A stretch of 64,000 nt of DNA from Urinicoccus timonensis (GTDB lineage: Bacteria; Bacillota; Clostridia; Tissierellales; Peptoniphilaceae): the NCBI RefSeq assembly GCF_900232945.1, contig NZ_OCTU01000006.1:1-64000 (forward strand), written 5' to 3'. This document shows, one piece after another, positions 8,146-17,381 of the stretch. The translations under genes and the position numbers were made by a program. The notes beneath the pieces are model-generated. The model had not been told where the DNA came from, did not search any database, and was given only the letters and a program-made list of their open reading frames with translations. Numbering within the stretch: the first letter of the stretch is position 1; every line of letters begins with the position of its first letter.

Positions 8146-10955
8146 GAGATTCCCATATTGTCATTCGTGGAGCAAGACAACACAACTTAAAAAATATTAA
8201 TGTAAAGATACCCAGGAATAAATTTGTCGTAGTAACGGGTCTATCAGGGTCGGGGAAGTCTTCCCTGGCCTTTGATACCATCTATGCCGAAGGGCAAAGA
8301 CGGTATGTGGAAAGTCTATCCTCCTATGCCCGGCAATTTTTAGGCCAGATGGATAAACCGGAAGTGGATGAAATAACCGGCATGAGTCCGAGTATTTCCA
8401 TAGACCAAAAGACCACTAGTAAAAATCCCCGGTCCACTGTTGGAACAGTGACTGAAATTTATGACTATCTCAGGCTTCTTTTTGCTAGGATAGGCCATCC
8501 CTATTGTCCCAAGTGTGGCAAGGAAATTACATCTTTCAGCATCGACCAAATGGTGGATGAGCTCATGAAGTTGGATGAGCGGACCAAGATTCAAATCTTG
8601 GGTCCCAATGTAGTTCAGAAAAAGGGCATGCATAAAAAGCTCTTGGAATCCATTAAAAAAGAAGGCTATGTCCGGGTCCGGATTGATGGTCAACTCCATG
8701 ATTTAATGGAAGACATTGAACTGAATAAAAATCAAGCCCATACCATTGAAACTGTTGTAGACCGGTTGATTATCAAAGAGGGCATTGAGTCTCGCCTAGC
8801 AGATTCTCTGGAATTGGCTACAGAAATTGGCCATGGCCTGGTCCATGTGGATGTCATTGGAGGAGAAACTAAGGTTTTTTCAACCAAATTATCCTGTCCC
8901 CATTGTGGTATTGCCATTGAAGAAATTAGCCCCAGGTCTTTTTCCTTTAACAACCCCCTGGGAGCCTGTCCCACTTGTAATGGGATTGGTTATTCTAAGG
9001 AACCTGATGTGGACTTGATTTTACCCAATAAGGACTTGTCTATAGACCAAGGGGGGATTTCCTGCTATTCCAACAGTCCGGGAACCTACTACTATGAAAT
9101 TATTCGAGGCTTGGCCAAGAAGTTTTCTGTAGACACCAAGGTCCCCATTAAAGATCTGCCAAAAGACTTTTTAGATGCCCTCCTTTATGGGAGTGACCAG
9201 GAAATTTCTATCAGCTTTGATTCTTATTTTTCTGGTCGTAAGCGCTATCGTGGAACCTTTGAAGGGATTATCAACAACCTCAAAAGACGCTATACAGAAA
9301 CAAATTCAGACCGGATGATTGATCGGATTGATGACTTTATGACTGATATCCCCTGTCCGACTTGTCATGGAGCTCGGCTCAAAGAAAGTCTCCTATCTGT
9401 TCGGATTGACGGCTTAAACATCTATGAAGTGACGGAATTATCCATTAGCAAGACCCTGGACTTTTTCAAGAAGTTGGAATTAACAGAAAAGGAAAAAATT
9501 ATTGCCAGTGAGATTTTAAAAGAAATTATATCTCGCTTGTCCTTCCTGGACAATGTGGGCTTAAACTACCTGACCCTGGCTAGGATGAGCGGTAGCTTGT
9601 CCGGGGGTGAAGCCCAAAGAATTCGTCTGGCCACACAAATTGGATCGGCCCTGGTAGGAGTCATCTATGTTTTGGACGAGCCTTCGATAGGTCTCCACCA
9701 AAGAGATAATGCCATGCTTTTAAAGACCCTCCGGGACTTGACAGACCTGGGAAATACCTTGATTGTGGTAGAGCATGATGAAGAAACCATGGAGGCAGCT
9801 GATGAAATTATAGATATTGGACCGGGAGCCGGAATCCATGGAGGCCAGCTGGTGGCCCAAGGAACAGCTGAGGATATTATGAAGGTCAAGGAGTCCATTA
9901 CAGGAGACTATCTCAAAAAACGGCGACAAATTAAGGTGCCCAAGGAAAGAAGACCTGGAAATGGCCACAAGATTCATGTCAAGGGGGCTGGTGAAAACAA
10001 CCTCAAGGACATTGATGTGGACTTTCCCCTAGGTAAATTTATTGTGGTTTCAGGGGTCAGTGGGTCTGGAAAGAGTTCTCTAGTCAATGAAGTTCTCTTA
10101 AAGTCCCTCCAACAAAAAATCAACAAGTCCCGAGTTAAGCCGGGGCGCTGTAAAAAAATTACAGGTCTAGACCAAGTGGACAAGGTAGTGGATATTGATC
10201 AAAGTCCTATCGGTCGGACACCGCGGTCAAATCCTGCAACCTATACAGGAACCTTTGATATCATTCGAGATCTTTTTGCCATGACCAATGAGGCAAAAAT
10301 GCGGGGCTATAAAAAGGGACGCTTTTCCTTTAATGTCAAAGGGGGCCGGTGTGAGGCCTGCAAGGGGGATGGTATCATCAAGGTAGAAATGCACTTTTTA
10401 CCTGATGTCTATGTCCCCTGTGAAGTTTGCAAGGGGAAGCGCTACAATCGAGAAACCCTGGAAGTAAAATACAAGGGGAAGAATATTGCTGAAGTTTTAG
10501 ATATGACTGTGGAAGAAGCCTTGGACTTTTTTAAAAACCATCCTAGGATTGTCCGCAAATTACAGACCCTTATGGATGTAGGGCTGGGCTATATCAAGCT
10601 GGGGCAACCTTCTACCCAATTGTCTGGGGGAGAAGCCCAAAGGATTAAGCTGGCAACAGAACTTTCCAAGCGGTCCACAGGAAAGACAGTCTATATCTTA
10701 GATGAACCTACCACAGGTCTCCACATGTATGATGTAGACAAGCTGGTCCAAGTCTTAAACCGCCTGGTAGACCTGGGCAATACCGTTATTGTCATTGAAC
10801 ACAATTTAGATGTTATCAAGGTGGCTGACCAAATTATCGACCTAGGTCCCGAAGGGGGAGATGGTGGAGGTCAAGTCATCGTTACTGGAAGTCCAGAAGA
10901 AGTTGCCCAATGTGAAAAATCATATACAGGTCAATTTTTAAAGAAGATATTGTAG
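8142..10955 (+). CDS. uvrA: Excinuclease ABC subunit A
   Basis: This 937-aa damage sensor has two ABC ATPase modules. Module one has Walker [13 protein letters not shown] near residue 33 and signature [12 protein letters not shown]; module two has [11 protein letters not shown] near residue 640 and [12 protein letters not shown]. Zinc-finger cysteine pairs are visible ([40 protein letters not shown]). Length is normal for UvrA. Co-translated with uvrB through an ATGA overlap. The L,D-transpeptidase gene begins 10 bp after its stop. Confidence 0.97.
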   Translation: MRDSHIVIRGARQHNLKNINVKIPRNKFVVVTGLSGSGKSSLAFDTIYAEGQRRYVESLSSYARQFLGQMDKPEVDEITGMSPSISIDQKTTSKNPRSTVGTVTEIYDYLRLLFARIGHPYCPKCGKEITSFSIDQMVDELMKLDERTKIQILGPNVVQKKGMHKKLLESIKKEGYVRVRIDGQLHDLMEDIELNKNQAHTIETVVDRLIIKEGIESRLADSLELATEIGHGLVHVDVIGGETKVFSTKLSCPHCGIAIEEISPRSFSFNNPLGACPTCNGIGYSKEPDVDLILPNKDLSIDQGGISCYSNSPGTYYYEIIRGLAKKFSVDTKVPIKDLPKDFLDALLYGSDQEISISFDSYFSGRKRYRGTFEGIINNLKRRYTETNSDRMIDRIDDFMTDIPCPTCHGARLKESLLSVRIDGLNIYEVTELSISKTLDFFKKLELTEKEKIIASEILKEIISRLSFLDNVGLNYLTLARMSGSLSGGEAQRIRLATQIGSALVGVIYVLDEPSIGLHQRDNAMLLKTLRDLTDLGNTLIVVEHDEETMEAADEIIDIGPGAGIHGGQLVAQGTAEDIMKVKESITGDYLKKRRQIKVPKERRPGNGHKIHVKGAGENNLKDIDVDFPLGKFIVVSGVSGSGKSSLVNEVLLKSLQQKINKSRVKPGRCKKITGLDQVDKVVDIDQSPIGRTPRSNPATYTGTFDIIRDLFAMTNEAKMRGYKKGRFSFNVKGGRCEACKGDGIIKVEMHFLPDVYVPCEVCKGKRYNRETLEVKYKGKNIAEVLDMTVEEALDFFKNHPRIVRKLQTLMDVGLGYIKLGQPSTQLSGGEAQRIKLATELSKRSTGKTVYILDEPTTGLHMYDVDKLVQVLNRLVDLGNTVIVIEHNLDVIKVADQIIDLGPEGGDGGGQVIVTGSPEEVAQCEKSYTGQFLKKIL

Positions 10956-10964
10956 GAGGAAGGA

Positions 10965-11729
10965 ATGAAGAAGCTAAGAAAGAATCTTATGATTTTGATG
11001 GTCTGCCTAATCTTATTGCCATCGAACTTATATGCCCAGTGGGTTAGGCCCAACCACTTTGTCAACCAAAAGGGAGCCCAAAGGGTTGCGGAGATTAAAA
11101 GGTTTCAAGCCCAAAATAACTTGGTTGTAACCGGGGGCTTAAACAAGGAAACACAAAACATGCTCTACAATCAAGACCTCCGAGCCCGGGATGTGGTGAA
11201 GAATCCACCCAGTCAAGGATATTGGATTGTCGTAAATAAGACTCGGCTTTCTTTAACCCTTTATAAGGGGGACAAGGTTGCCGGCAAGTATCCGGTTTGC
11301 CTGGGGACCAGCCGGACCTCTACCCCATCCGGCAAGGGGAAAATTCAGAACCGTCAAATCAATCCCGCCTGGGGAGGAATGAATGGAAAGTACAAACCTA
11401 TTGGAGCCAATGATCCTAGAAATCCTCTAGGGGAACGCTGGATGGGACTTAAGCTTCCTGGCAAAAGTGGCTATGGAATCCATGGCACCATTAAACCTCA
11501 CGAAATAGGGACTTATTCTAGTAATGGCTGCATTCGGATGTACAATTACGACATTGAAAATTTTGTCTTTCCCAGGATGACTCTAGGTGCCCCTGTTTGG
11601 ATTGGAACAGATGCTGAACTGGCTAAAATGGGCATCCAACAAGTCATTGAAAAGGGAGCGAGCCAAGCTCAAAATCAAGCTCCTCCAGTAGAAAAAGAAG
11701 TTAAATTAAAGGCCATTACCCTATATTAA
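10965..11729 (+). CDS. Secreted L,D-transpeptidase (YkuD domain)
   Basis: This 254-aa exported enzyme has a signal peptide (about residues 1-24), a short segment resembling a peptidoglycan-binding fold (VAEIKRFQAQNNL ... LNKETQNML), and a YkuD catalytic domain from about residue 85. The catalytic motif is intact: HGTIKPHEIGTYSSNGCIRM with Cys near residue 188. YkuD enzymes form 3-3 cross-links or attach proteins to peptidoglycan. It follows uvrA by 10 bp but has no functional link to excision repair. A hairpin terminator follows. Confidence 0.92.
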   Translation: MKKLRKNLMILMVCLILLPSNLYAQWVRPNHFVNQKGAQRVAEIKRFQAQNNLVVTGGLNKETQNMLYNQDLRARDVVKNPPSQGYWIVVNKTRLSLTLYKGDKVAGKYPVCLGTSRTSTPSGKGKIQNRQINPAWGGMNGKYKPIGANDPRNPLGERWMGLKLPGKSGYGIHGTIKPHEIGTYSSNGCIRMYNYDIENFVFPRMTLGAPVWIGTDAELAKMGIQQVIEKGASQAQNQAPPVEKEVKLKAITLY

Positions 11730-11736
11730 AAGTAGG

Positions 11737-11770
11737 ATCCCAGGGATTTGAAAGAATTTCTGGGATTTTC
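11737..11770 (+). terminator. Terminator after the L,D-transpeptidase gene
   Basis: A 7-bp stem ATCCCAG (11737-11743) with CTGGGAT (11760-11766), followed by TTTTC. The loop is long (16 bases) but may fold further. Confidence 0.65.
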
Positions 11771-11782
11771 TTTGTATTGAAC

Positions 11783-11812
11783 TTGATTTTATCGGATAAA
11801 GTGTTATATAAT
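11783..11812 (+). promoter_or_regulatory. Promoter of the amino-acid ABC transporter operon
   Basis: TTGATT (11783-11788), an 18-bp spacer and TATAAT (11807-11812). Transcription would begin near 11819, leaving an unusually long (about 155 nt) leader before the binding-protein gene. Confidence 0.75.
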
Positions 11813-11853
11813 GATTCCATTATATTTAATTTTGGAAGGAGGCCTTAATCTTG

Positions 11854-11937
11854 ATGCCCAATTTGTCATGCAAGAGCCACTGGAGCCACTGGGTCCACAC
11901 TACAGACTCCAAATCTATGAGAAGAATCCGTCTGTAA
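11854..11937 (+). CDS. Possible 27-aa leader peptide in the transporter 5' leader
   Basis: A strong ribosome site (GGAAGGAGG, 11834-11842) precedes an ATG at 11854 (or a TTG at 11851) opening a frame for MPNLSCKSHWSHWVHTTDSK and seven more residues to a TAA at 11935-11937. It contains three His and two Trp codons in a short tandem repeat (SHWSHW), as leader peptides that sense an amino acid often do. No classic attenuator hairpin with a U run follows, but a 7-bp inverted repeat TACAGAC/GTCTGTA covers its 3' part (11900-11937 region). Translation is plausible from the ribosome site; a regulatory role is only an inference. Confidence 0.4.
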   Translation: MPNLSCKSHWSHWVHTTDSKSMRRIRL

Positions 11938-11973
11938 GTTTGGTAAGCCGTTGAAATACAGAGGAGGAAAATC

Positions 11974-12804
11974 ATGTTAAAAAAGTTATCTAGTATATTG
12001 TTAGTTATTGCAATGATTGCAAGTATTGCTGCTTGTGGAAAACAAGAGTCTAATGGAGGCTCATCCCAAGGACCGACCCTAGCTAAAATTAAAAAAGAGG
12101 GAAAATTAGTTTTGGGAACCAGTGCAGACTACCCACCCTATGAATGGATTTCCAAGGACCAAGATGGCCAAACCCAAATTATTGGAGCCGACATTGCCTT
12201 GGCTCAAGCCATTGCCGATGAATTAGGGGTTGAATTGGTGGTTCAAGACATGCAATTCAATGCAATTATCCCATCTTTAAAGTCTGGAGAAGTAGATATC
12301 GGCCTGGCTGGAATTGTTGACAATGAAGAACGCCGTGAAGTTGTGGACTTTTCAGAATCTTACTTTGCTGGAGACCAAGGTCTTTTGGTCCGTAAGGCTG
12401 ATGCCGCAAAATATACATCCAAGGACAGTTTAAAGGGAGTAAAACTAGCAGCACAAATTGGAAGTACCCAAGATGAATTGGCCAAGACCATTGAAGGGGC
12501 AGATTACGAAGGAATGACCAACCAAAACAACATTGTTTTAGAGTTAAAGAACCATACCTTTGATGCAATGGTTGTTGCAGGTCCTCCAGGACGTCAATTT
12601 GCAAGTTTAAACCAAGACCTAGTCTACCAAGATGTAGGCTTTGAAGATGAAGGAAAAATGTCTGTGGCTGTGGCCAAGGGCAATGAAGATTTAATCGAAA
12701 TCATCAACAAGGTTATTGGGGACTGGACCAAGGAAGGTAAGATGGATGCAGAAATTGCAAAATACACCGACCTATCCAGTAAAGAAGTCGAAGAATTACA
12801 ATAA
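11974..12804 (+). CDS. Amino-acid ABC transporter substrate-binding lipoprotein (family 3)
   Basis: This 276-aa lipoprotein has a signal peptide ending in the lipobox IAAC (Cys21), so it is membrane-anchored outside the cell. The rest is a type-II periplasmic binding fold of the polar amino-acid (HisJ/GlnH/ArtJ) group: KLVLGTSADYPPYEW at the start, SGEVDIGLAGI, and a second lobe with KGVKLAAQIGSTQDE. Substrate cannot be fixed by eye; glutamine, arginine, histidine or cystine are all possible. It heads the three-gene transporter operon and has AGAGGAGG before the ATG. Confidence 0.93.
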   Translation: MLKKLSSILLVIAMIASIAACGKQESNGGSSQGPTLAKIKKEGKLVLGTSADYPPYEWISKDQDGQTQIIGADIALAQAIADELGVELVVQDMQFNAIIPSLKSGEVDIGLAGIVDNEERREVVDFSESYFAGDQGLLVRKADAAKYTSKDSLKGVKLAAQIGSTQDELAKTIEGADYEGMTNQNNIVLELKNHTFDAMVVAGPPGRQFASLNQDLVYQDVGFEDEGKMSVAVAKGNEDLIEIINKVIGDWTKEGKMDAEIAKYTDLSSKEVEELQ

Positions 12805-12825
12805 AACTCCCGTTAGGGAGTTTTT
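12803..12825 (+). terminator. Intra-operon hairpin between binding protein and permease genes
   Basis: A 9-bp stem AAAACTCCC (12803-12811) with GGGAGTTTT (12816-12824), GTTA loop, then further T. It looks like a rho-independent terminator inside the operon and probably gives excess binding protein relative to permease and ATPase, a common arrangement in ABC importers. Confidence 0.8.
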
Positions 12826-12841
12826 CATTTAAGGAGGAAAC

Positions 12842-13528
12842 ATGGACTTTATACAAAAGCGAGTCTTGTTTATCAGTAAATATTGGAAGGACTATGCCAA
12901 TGGATTAAAAGTAACCTTAATCCTGTCCATTATTGGAGTCTTTTTTGGGGTTTTAATTGGAGCCCTTTTGGCCCTGGGACGTCGGAGTAAGAATCCATTT
13001 TTAAATAAGCTTTCCTCAGCAATTGTAGAAATTATTCGGGGAACCCCCTTGATTGTACAAATTACCTTATTTGTCTACTCGGTCCTCAACATTATTCCAC
13101 CGGAATTCACTTTTTTGAGAAATAAGATTTTTCTAGCTTCAATTCCCATGTGCTTAAACTCAGGGGCCTATATTTCTGAAATCATTCGGGCGGGAATCCA
13201 AAGTATCGACCAAGGTCAAAGTGAAGCAGCTCGGTCCTTGGGAATGAGCGAGCGACAAACCATGCTTCATATCATCCTACCCCAGGCTGTAAAAAATATC
13301 CTACCGGCCCTAGGAAATGAATTTGTCACCTTAATTAAGGAGTCTGCTGTGGTTTCCATCGTAGCCCTCCACGATATGATGTATTATGCAGAAGCCATTC
13401 GGGGAGCAACCTTTAAGGCCTTTGAACCCTATTTTTATGTGGCAGTCATCTATTTTGTACTAACCTACAGCCTGACAAAGCTTTTACAACAATTTGAAAG
13501 GAGGCTCCACCGCAATGATCGTTACTAA
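12842..13528 (+). CDS. Amino-acid ABC transporter permease
   Basis: This 228-aa inner-membrane subunit of the HisM/GlnP family has about five hydrophobic segments. The EAA-type loop that contacts the ATPase is clear: [23 protein letters not shown] near residue 125-150. The [11 protein letters not shown] motif near residue 65 is typical of polar amino-acid permeases. Strong GGAGG upstream. Its 3' end overlaps the ATPase gene by 14 bp, so the two are coupled. Confidence 0.94.
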   Translation: MDFIQKRVLFISKYWKDYANGLKVTLILSIIGVFFGVLIGALLALGRRSKNPFLNKLSSAIVEIIRGTPLIVQITLFVYSVLNIIPPEFTFLRNKIFLASIPMCLNSGAYISEIIRAGIQSIDQGQSEAARSLGMSERQTMLHIILPQAVKNILPALGNEFVTLIKESAVVSIVALHDMMYYAEAIRGATFKAFEPYFYVAVIYFVLTYSLTKLLQQFERRLHRNDRY

Positions 13529-14231
13529 TAAAATCAGCAAATATTTTGGAGACCATAAGGTCCTAGATGAAATTTCAGAGGAAATTCAAGACGGAGAAGT
13601 CGTAGTTATCATTGGACCCAGTGGATCGGGAAAGTCCACCTTCCTGCGTTGTTTAAATGGCTTAGAAGAAGTAACATCAGGGTTAATCCTTGTGGATGGG
13701 CAAGACATTACCCAGCCTGATGTCAACATCAACCAAGTCCGGGAAAATTTGGGTATGGTTTTTCAACATTTTAACCTCTTTCCCCACAAGACTGTTTTGG
13801 AAAATTTAACCCTGGCACCCAAGCTTGTCAAAGACAAGGATGCCAAAGAAAAAGCTCTTCGCCTCCTGGACCGGGTGGGTCTTTTGGACAAGAAGGATGC
13901 CTATCCAGCTTCCCTGTCTGGGGGACAAAAACAAAGGATTGCCATTGTCCGAGCCCTGTGTATGGATCCCAAGGTGATGCTTTTTGATGAGCCTACATCT
14001 GCCTTGGACCCTGAAATGGTGGGAGAAGTTTTAGAAGTAATGAAGGACCTGGCTGACCAGGGAATGACCATGGTCTTGGTCACTCATGAAATGGGCTTTG
14101 CCAAGGAGGTGGGAGACCGAATCCTCTTTATGGACAAGGGACAAATTATAGAAGAGGGTCGGCCAGAAGACCTTTTTAATAACCCTCAAGAAGAAAGAAC
14201 CCGGGACTTTTTGTCCAAGGTTTTAAGTTAA
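13515..14231 (+). CDS. Amino-acid ABC transporter ATP-binding protein
   Basis: This 238-aa ATPase of the GlnQ/HisP type has Walker [10 protein letters not shown] near residue 33, Q-loop [13 protein letters not shown], signature [15 protein letters not shown], Walker [16 protein letters not shown] and switch His VTHEMGF. I start at the ATG at 13515 ([11 protein letters not shown]); GAAAGGAGG lies about 10 bases upstream within the permease gene. The in-frame ATG at 13494 would add seven unmatched residues. Hydrolysis drives import through the neighbouring permease. Confidence 0.95.
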   Translation: MIVTNKISKYFGDHKVLDEISEEIQDGEVVVIIGPSGSGKSTFLRCLNGLEEVTSGLILVDGQDITQPDVNINQVRENLGMVFQHFNLFPHKTVLENLTLAPKLVKDKDAKEKALRLLDRVGLLDKKDAYPASLSGGQKQRIAIVRALCMDPKVMLFDEPTSALDPEMVGEVLEVMKDLADQGMTMVLVTHEMGFAKEVGDRILFMDKGQIIEEGRPEDLFNNPQEERTRDFLSKVLS

Positions 14232-14244
14232 AGACGAGTAAAGT

Positions 14245-14271
14245 AAGAGTGAGAGAAATCTCACTCTTTTT
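14245..14271 (+). terminator. Terminator of the amino-acid transporter operon
   Basis: Perfect 10-bp stem AAGAGTGAGA (14245-14254), GAAA loop, TCTCACTCTT (14259-14268), then TTTC. Confidence 0.9.
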
Positions 14272-14419
14272 CATTGTCCAAAAAGAAGGCTAGTAAGACT
14301 TACCGGGCTTTAAATTAAAGGACTGGGAAAAATTAAGGAATCTATTTTGCCTAGCTACTTTTTTATTTGGTCTATTTCGGATATAATAGAGAAGAATGAA
14401 GATTTCGAAGGGGTGAAGT

Positions 14420-15817
14420 ATGATTGTTTCAATCGTTCTGGCAGCAGGCGAAGGGACACGAATGAAGTCAGACCTACCCAAGGTCTTGCATCGGATTGCA
14501 GGTAAACCCTTGGTGGACTATGTCATTCGCGGTGCCAAAGAAGCTGGCGCAGAAGAAACAGTAGTCGTCATCGGCCATAAGGCAGACTTGGTCAATGAGG
14601 AATTAAAAAATAAAGGGGTTGTTATCCGAAAACAACCAATGTCTGCAGATGTCCCCTATGGGACTGGTTTTGCCGTTATGCAAAGTTTAGATTGTTTTAA
14701 AGATGACGATGTTGTAGTTATTTTAACGGGAGATACCCCCTTAATTACAGCAGATACATTAAAGAACTTTATAAACTTCCATCAAAACAATGGCTATGAA
14801 GCTTGTGTTTTAACGGCAAATTTAAAGGATCCCACAGGCTATGGGCGGATTGTCCGTAGGGAAAATTCTAGTATTGGCAAGATTGTAGAAGAAAAGGATG
14901 CTACCATCAAGGAAAAGGCCATTCAAGAAGTGAATTCAGGAATTTTTACCTTTCAAGGAAGGGCCTTGCGTAATGCCCTAACCCATTTGGAAACGGACAA
15001 TGCCCAAGGGGAACTGTATTTAACAGATGTTATTAAGATTCTCAACGAAAAAGGTCACAAGGTTGGGGGCTATACCCTAAAGGATGCCAATGAAATGTTG
15101 GGAATCAACTCCCGTATCCAGTTGGCCCATGTGGATTCCTTAATCCGCAAGAGGATTAATGAGCGTCATATGGAAAATGGGGTTTCTTTTATGGACCCCG
15201 GGTCCACCATTGTGGAAGATGATGTAGAAATTGGTCAAGATACCATCATCTATCCAGGAGTCGTCTTGTCAGGCAAGACCAAGATTGGAAGTCACTGTGT
15301 CCTATATGGGTCTACCCGGGTTGTAGATTCTACCGTTGGGGACCATGTTATTTTGGATAATGTCTTGATTGAAGAATCCATTGTCCATAATCATGTAAAA
15401 CTTGGGCCCTATGCCCACTTAAGACCCAAGTCGGAAATCAAAGACCATGTGAAGATTGGAAACTTTGTAGAAGTAAAAAATGCTAGTCTTGGGGAAGGAA
15501 CCAAGGCCGGCCACCTGGCCTATATTGGAGATGCCAGTGTGGGAGATGGTGTAAATATTGGTTGCGGAACAATTTTTGTCAATTACAATGGCCTGGAAAA
15601 ATTCCATACAAATGTAGGAGACCATGCCTTTATAGGGTCTAATTCAAACCTGGTAGCACCAGTGGAAGTGGAAGACTATGGATACATTGCAGCAGGATCA
15701 ACCATTACCAAAAAAGTGGAAGAGGGACAATTGGCCATTGAAAGAGGAAAGCAAAAGAACATTGACCATTGGTCAGAGAGAATGGGCATGAAAAAAGACG
15801 AGGGGGTTCAAAAATGA
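14420..15817 (+). CDS. glmU: Bifunctional UDP-N-acetylglucosamine pyrophosphorylase / glucosamine-1-phosphate N-acetyltransferase
   Basis: This 465-aa enzyme makes UDP-GlcNAc for peptidoglycan. The N-terminal uridylyltransferase shows [18 protein letters not shown] (residues 6-23) and the GDTPL metal-site region near residue 100; the C-terminal half (from about 250) is a left-handed beta-helix of hexapeptide repeats with the acetyltransferase segments [14 protein letters not shown] and NYNG. It opens the conserved glmU-prs-pth-mfd block. A TATAAT at 14382-14387 upstream has no convincing -35 partner. Its stop overlaps prs by 4 bp. Confidence 0.97.
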   Translation: MIVSIVLAAGEGTRMKSDLPKVLHRIAGKPLVDYVIRGAKEAGAEETVVVIGHKADLVNEELKNKGVVIRKQPMSADVPYGTGFAVMQSLDCFKDDDVVVILTGDTPLITADTLKNFINFHQNNGYEACVLTANLKDPTGYGRIVRRENSSIGKIVEEKDATIKEKAIQEVNSGIFTFQGRALRNALTHLETDNAQGELYLTDVIKILNEKGHKVGGYTLKDANEMLGINSRIQLAHVDSLIRKRINERHMENGVSFMDPGSTIVEDDVEIGQDTIIYPGVVLSGKTKIGSHCVLYGSTRVVDSTVGDHVILDNVLIEESIVHNHVKLGPYAHLRPKSEIKDHVKIGNFVEVKNASLGEGTKAGHLAYIGDASVGDGVNIGCGTIFVNYNGLEKFHTNVGDHAFIGSNSNLVAPVEVEDYGYIAAGSTITKKVEEGQLAIERGKQKNIDHWSERMGMKKDEGVQK

Positions 15818-16764
15818 GTCAAAATTATGGAGATATCATCGTATTTACAGGGAATTCAAATGATTCCTTGGTGGAATTAATTTGTGAAAACTTGGGGATT
15901 GAAGAAGGGGATTGTGAAGTTCGCCAATTTTCAGATGGAGAAATCAATATCAATATTGGTGAAACCGTTCGGGGCAAAGACGTTTTTGTCATCCAATCCA
16001 CATCCAGTCCGGTAAATAATAATTTAATGGAATTATTAATCCTCATGGACGCCCTAAAGAGGGCTTCTGCCGGTCGGATTAATGCCGTGATTCCCTACTA
16101 TGGCTATGCAAGACAAGACCGTAAAACCAAGGCTAGAGAACCCATTACATCAAAGCTAGTAGCAGATCTTATTACTGTAGCTGGGGCAGACCGGATTGTT
16201 TGTATGGACCTGCATGCTGGTCAAATCCAAGGATATTTTGATATACCTGTAGACCATTTAAGTGCTATTCCCTACCTGGCAGACTATTTTAAGGATATGG
16301 TCAAGAAAGAAGACTTTGTTGTCGTCAGTCCAGACCTAGGCGGGGTAACCCGGGCTCGTAATTTCTCCAACCACCTAAACCTTCCTATTGCCATTATTGA
16401 AAAAAGAAGACCTAGACCTAATGTCAGCGAGGTCATGAACATCATTGGAGACATTGAAGGGAAAAACTGTATCCTAATTGACGATATTGTAGATACAGCA
16501 GGAACCATCTGCCAAGCTGCCCAGGCCCTCCAAGACCGGGGAGCCAAGAAAGTCTATGGTTGTGCAACCCATGGTGTATTATCTGGACCGGCCCTAGACC
16601 GTTTGGAAAATTCTGTTTTGGAAAAATTCATCATTACTGATACCATTGAACTGCCAGAAGAAAAACGAGGCCACTCTATTGACGTCGTTAGTGTTGCCAA
16701 GGTTTTTGCAGATGCAATTTCTAGAATCAATGCCAACACATCCGTTAGTGCTATGTTTGATTAA
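15814..16764 (+). CDS. prs: Ribose-phosphate pyrophosphokinase
   Basis: This 316-aa enzyme makes PRPP from ribose-5-phosphate and ATP for purine, pyrimidine, His and Trp synthesis. Visible motifs are [10 protein letters not shown] near residue 37, [11 protein letters not shown] near 95, the [12 protein letters not shown] metal/ATP segment near 130, and the PRPP loop DDIVDTAGT near residue 220. I start at the ATG at 15814 (MSQNYGDI), with GAGGGGG upstream, overlapping the glmU stop as ATGA. The longer frame from 15769 lies inside glmU. Confidence 0.97.
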   Translation: MSQNYGDIIVFTGNSNDSLVELICENLGIEEGDCEVRQFSDGEININIGETVRGKDVFVIQSTSSPVNNNLMELLILMDALKRASAGRINAVIPYYGYARQDRKTKAREPITSKLVADLITVAGADRIVCMDLHAGQIQGYFDIPVDHLSAIPYLADYFKDMVKKEDFVVVSPDLGGVTRARNFSNHLNLPIAIIEKRRPRPNVSEVMNIIGDIEGKNCILIDDIVDTAGTICQAAQALQDRGAKKVYGCATHGVLSGPALDRLENSVLEKFIITDTIELPEEKRGHSIDVVSVAKVFADAISRINANTSVSAMFD

Positions 16765-16772
16765 GGTGTCCT

Positions 16773-17354
16773 GTGAAAGTTATTGTTGGCTTAGGAAATC
16801 CCGGGAAACAATATGAAAACACCCGGCATAATGTAGGCTTTAACGTGATTGACCTTTTGTCTCAAGTCCTGTCCATTCCCGTGAACAAGGCCAAGTGTAA
16901 GGGGCTTTATGGTCAAGGGACTCGGAATGGAGAGAAAATCTTTTTATTAAAGCCCCAAACCTATATGAATAATAGTGGGAAAAGTGTCCAAGAATTTATT
17001 CGATATTTCAATATTCCTATCCAAGATGTCTTGGTTTTGGTGGATGATATTGACATTGACTTTACTGAAATCAAAATCAAGGCCAAGGGGTCAGCGGGAA
17101 CCCACAATGGCCTAAAGTCCATTATTGCCATGACAGGATCTCAAGACTTCCCCCGCCTCAAGATTGGCGTAGGGAAAAAACATCCAGAGGAAAATTTGGC
17201 AAATTTTGTCCTGGGGCGCTTTCCCAGGGACCAACAAGAAGAAATGAAACAATGCCTTGACCGGGCTGCTGAAGCAGCGATAGCCATTTTGGACCATGGA
17301 GTTTCTTATGGAATGAATCACTTTAATGGAAAAGCAAAAGAGCTCAAGTCTTAA
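16773..17354 (+). CDS. pth: Peptidyl-tRNA hydrolase
   Basis: This 193-aa enzyme releases peptides from prematurely dropped peptidyl-tRNAs. It begins MKVIVGLGNPGKQYENTRHN, with the catalytic His around residue 19-20 in TRHNVGF, the substrate-site Asn in QTYMNNSG, and the conserved Asp in VDDIDI followed by KGSAGTHNGLKSI. GTG start. The stop codon lies inside the loop of a strong hairpin just before mfd. It keeps the same neighbours as in Bacillus (prs, pth, mfd). Confidence 0.96.
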   Translation: MKVIVGLGNPGKQYENTRHNVGFNVIDLLSQVLSIPVNKAKCKGLYGQGTRNGEKIFLLKPQTYMNNSGKSVQEFIRYFNIPIQDVLVLVDDIDIDFTEIKIKAKGSAGTHNGLKSIIAMTGSQDFPRLKIGVGKKHPEENLANFVLGRFPRDQQEEMKQCLDRAAEAAIAILDHGVSYGMNHFNGKAKELKS

Positions 17355-17367
17355 GACTTGAGCTTTT
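17341..17367 (+). terminator. Hairpin overlapping the pth stop codon, upstream of mfd
   Basis: A perfect 10-bp stem AGCTCAAGTC (17341-17350) with GACTTGAGCT (17355-17364), loop TTAA containing the pth stop, followed by TTT. It resembles a weak intrinsic terminator; mfd follows only 15 bp later, so it may set the pth:mfd ratio. Confidence 0.6.
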
Positions 17368-17381
17368 GAAGTGGAGGAAAG

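Noticed and set aside
11868-11954. Second leader frame (MQEPLEPLGPHYRLQ...) as a separate gene
   Set aside because: No ribosome site in good position, and it overlaps the better-supported 27-codon leader frame. It is mentioned only in the leader finding.
11813-11973. T-box riboswitch in the transporter leader
   Set aside because: The leader is too short and lacks the conserved T-box sequence and antiterminator.
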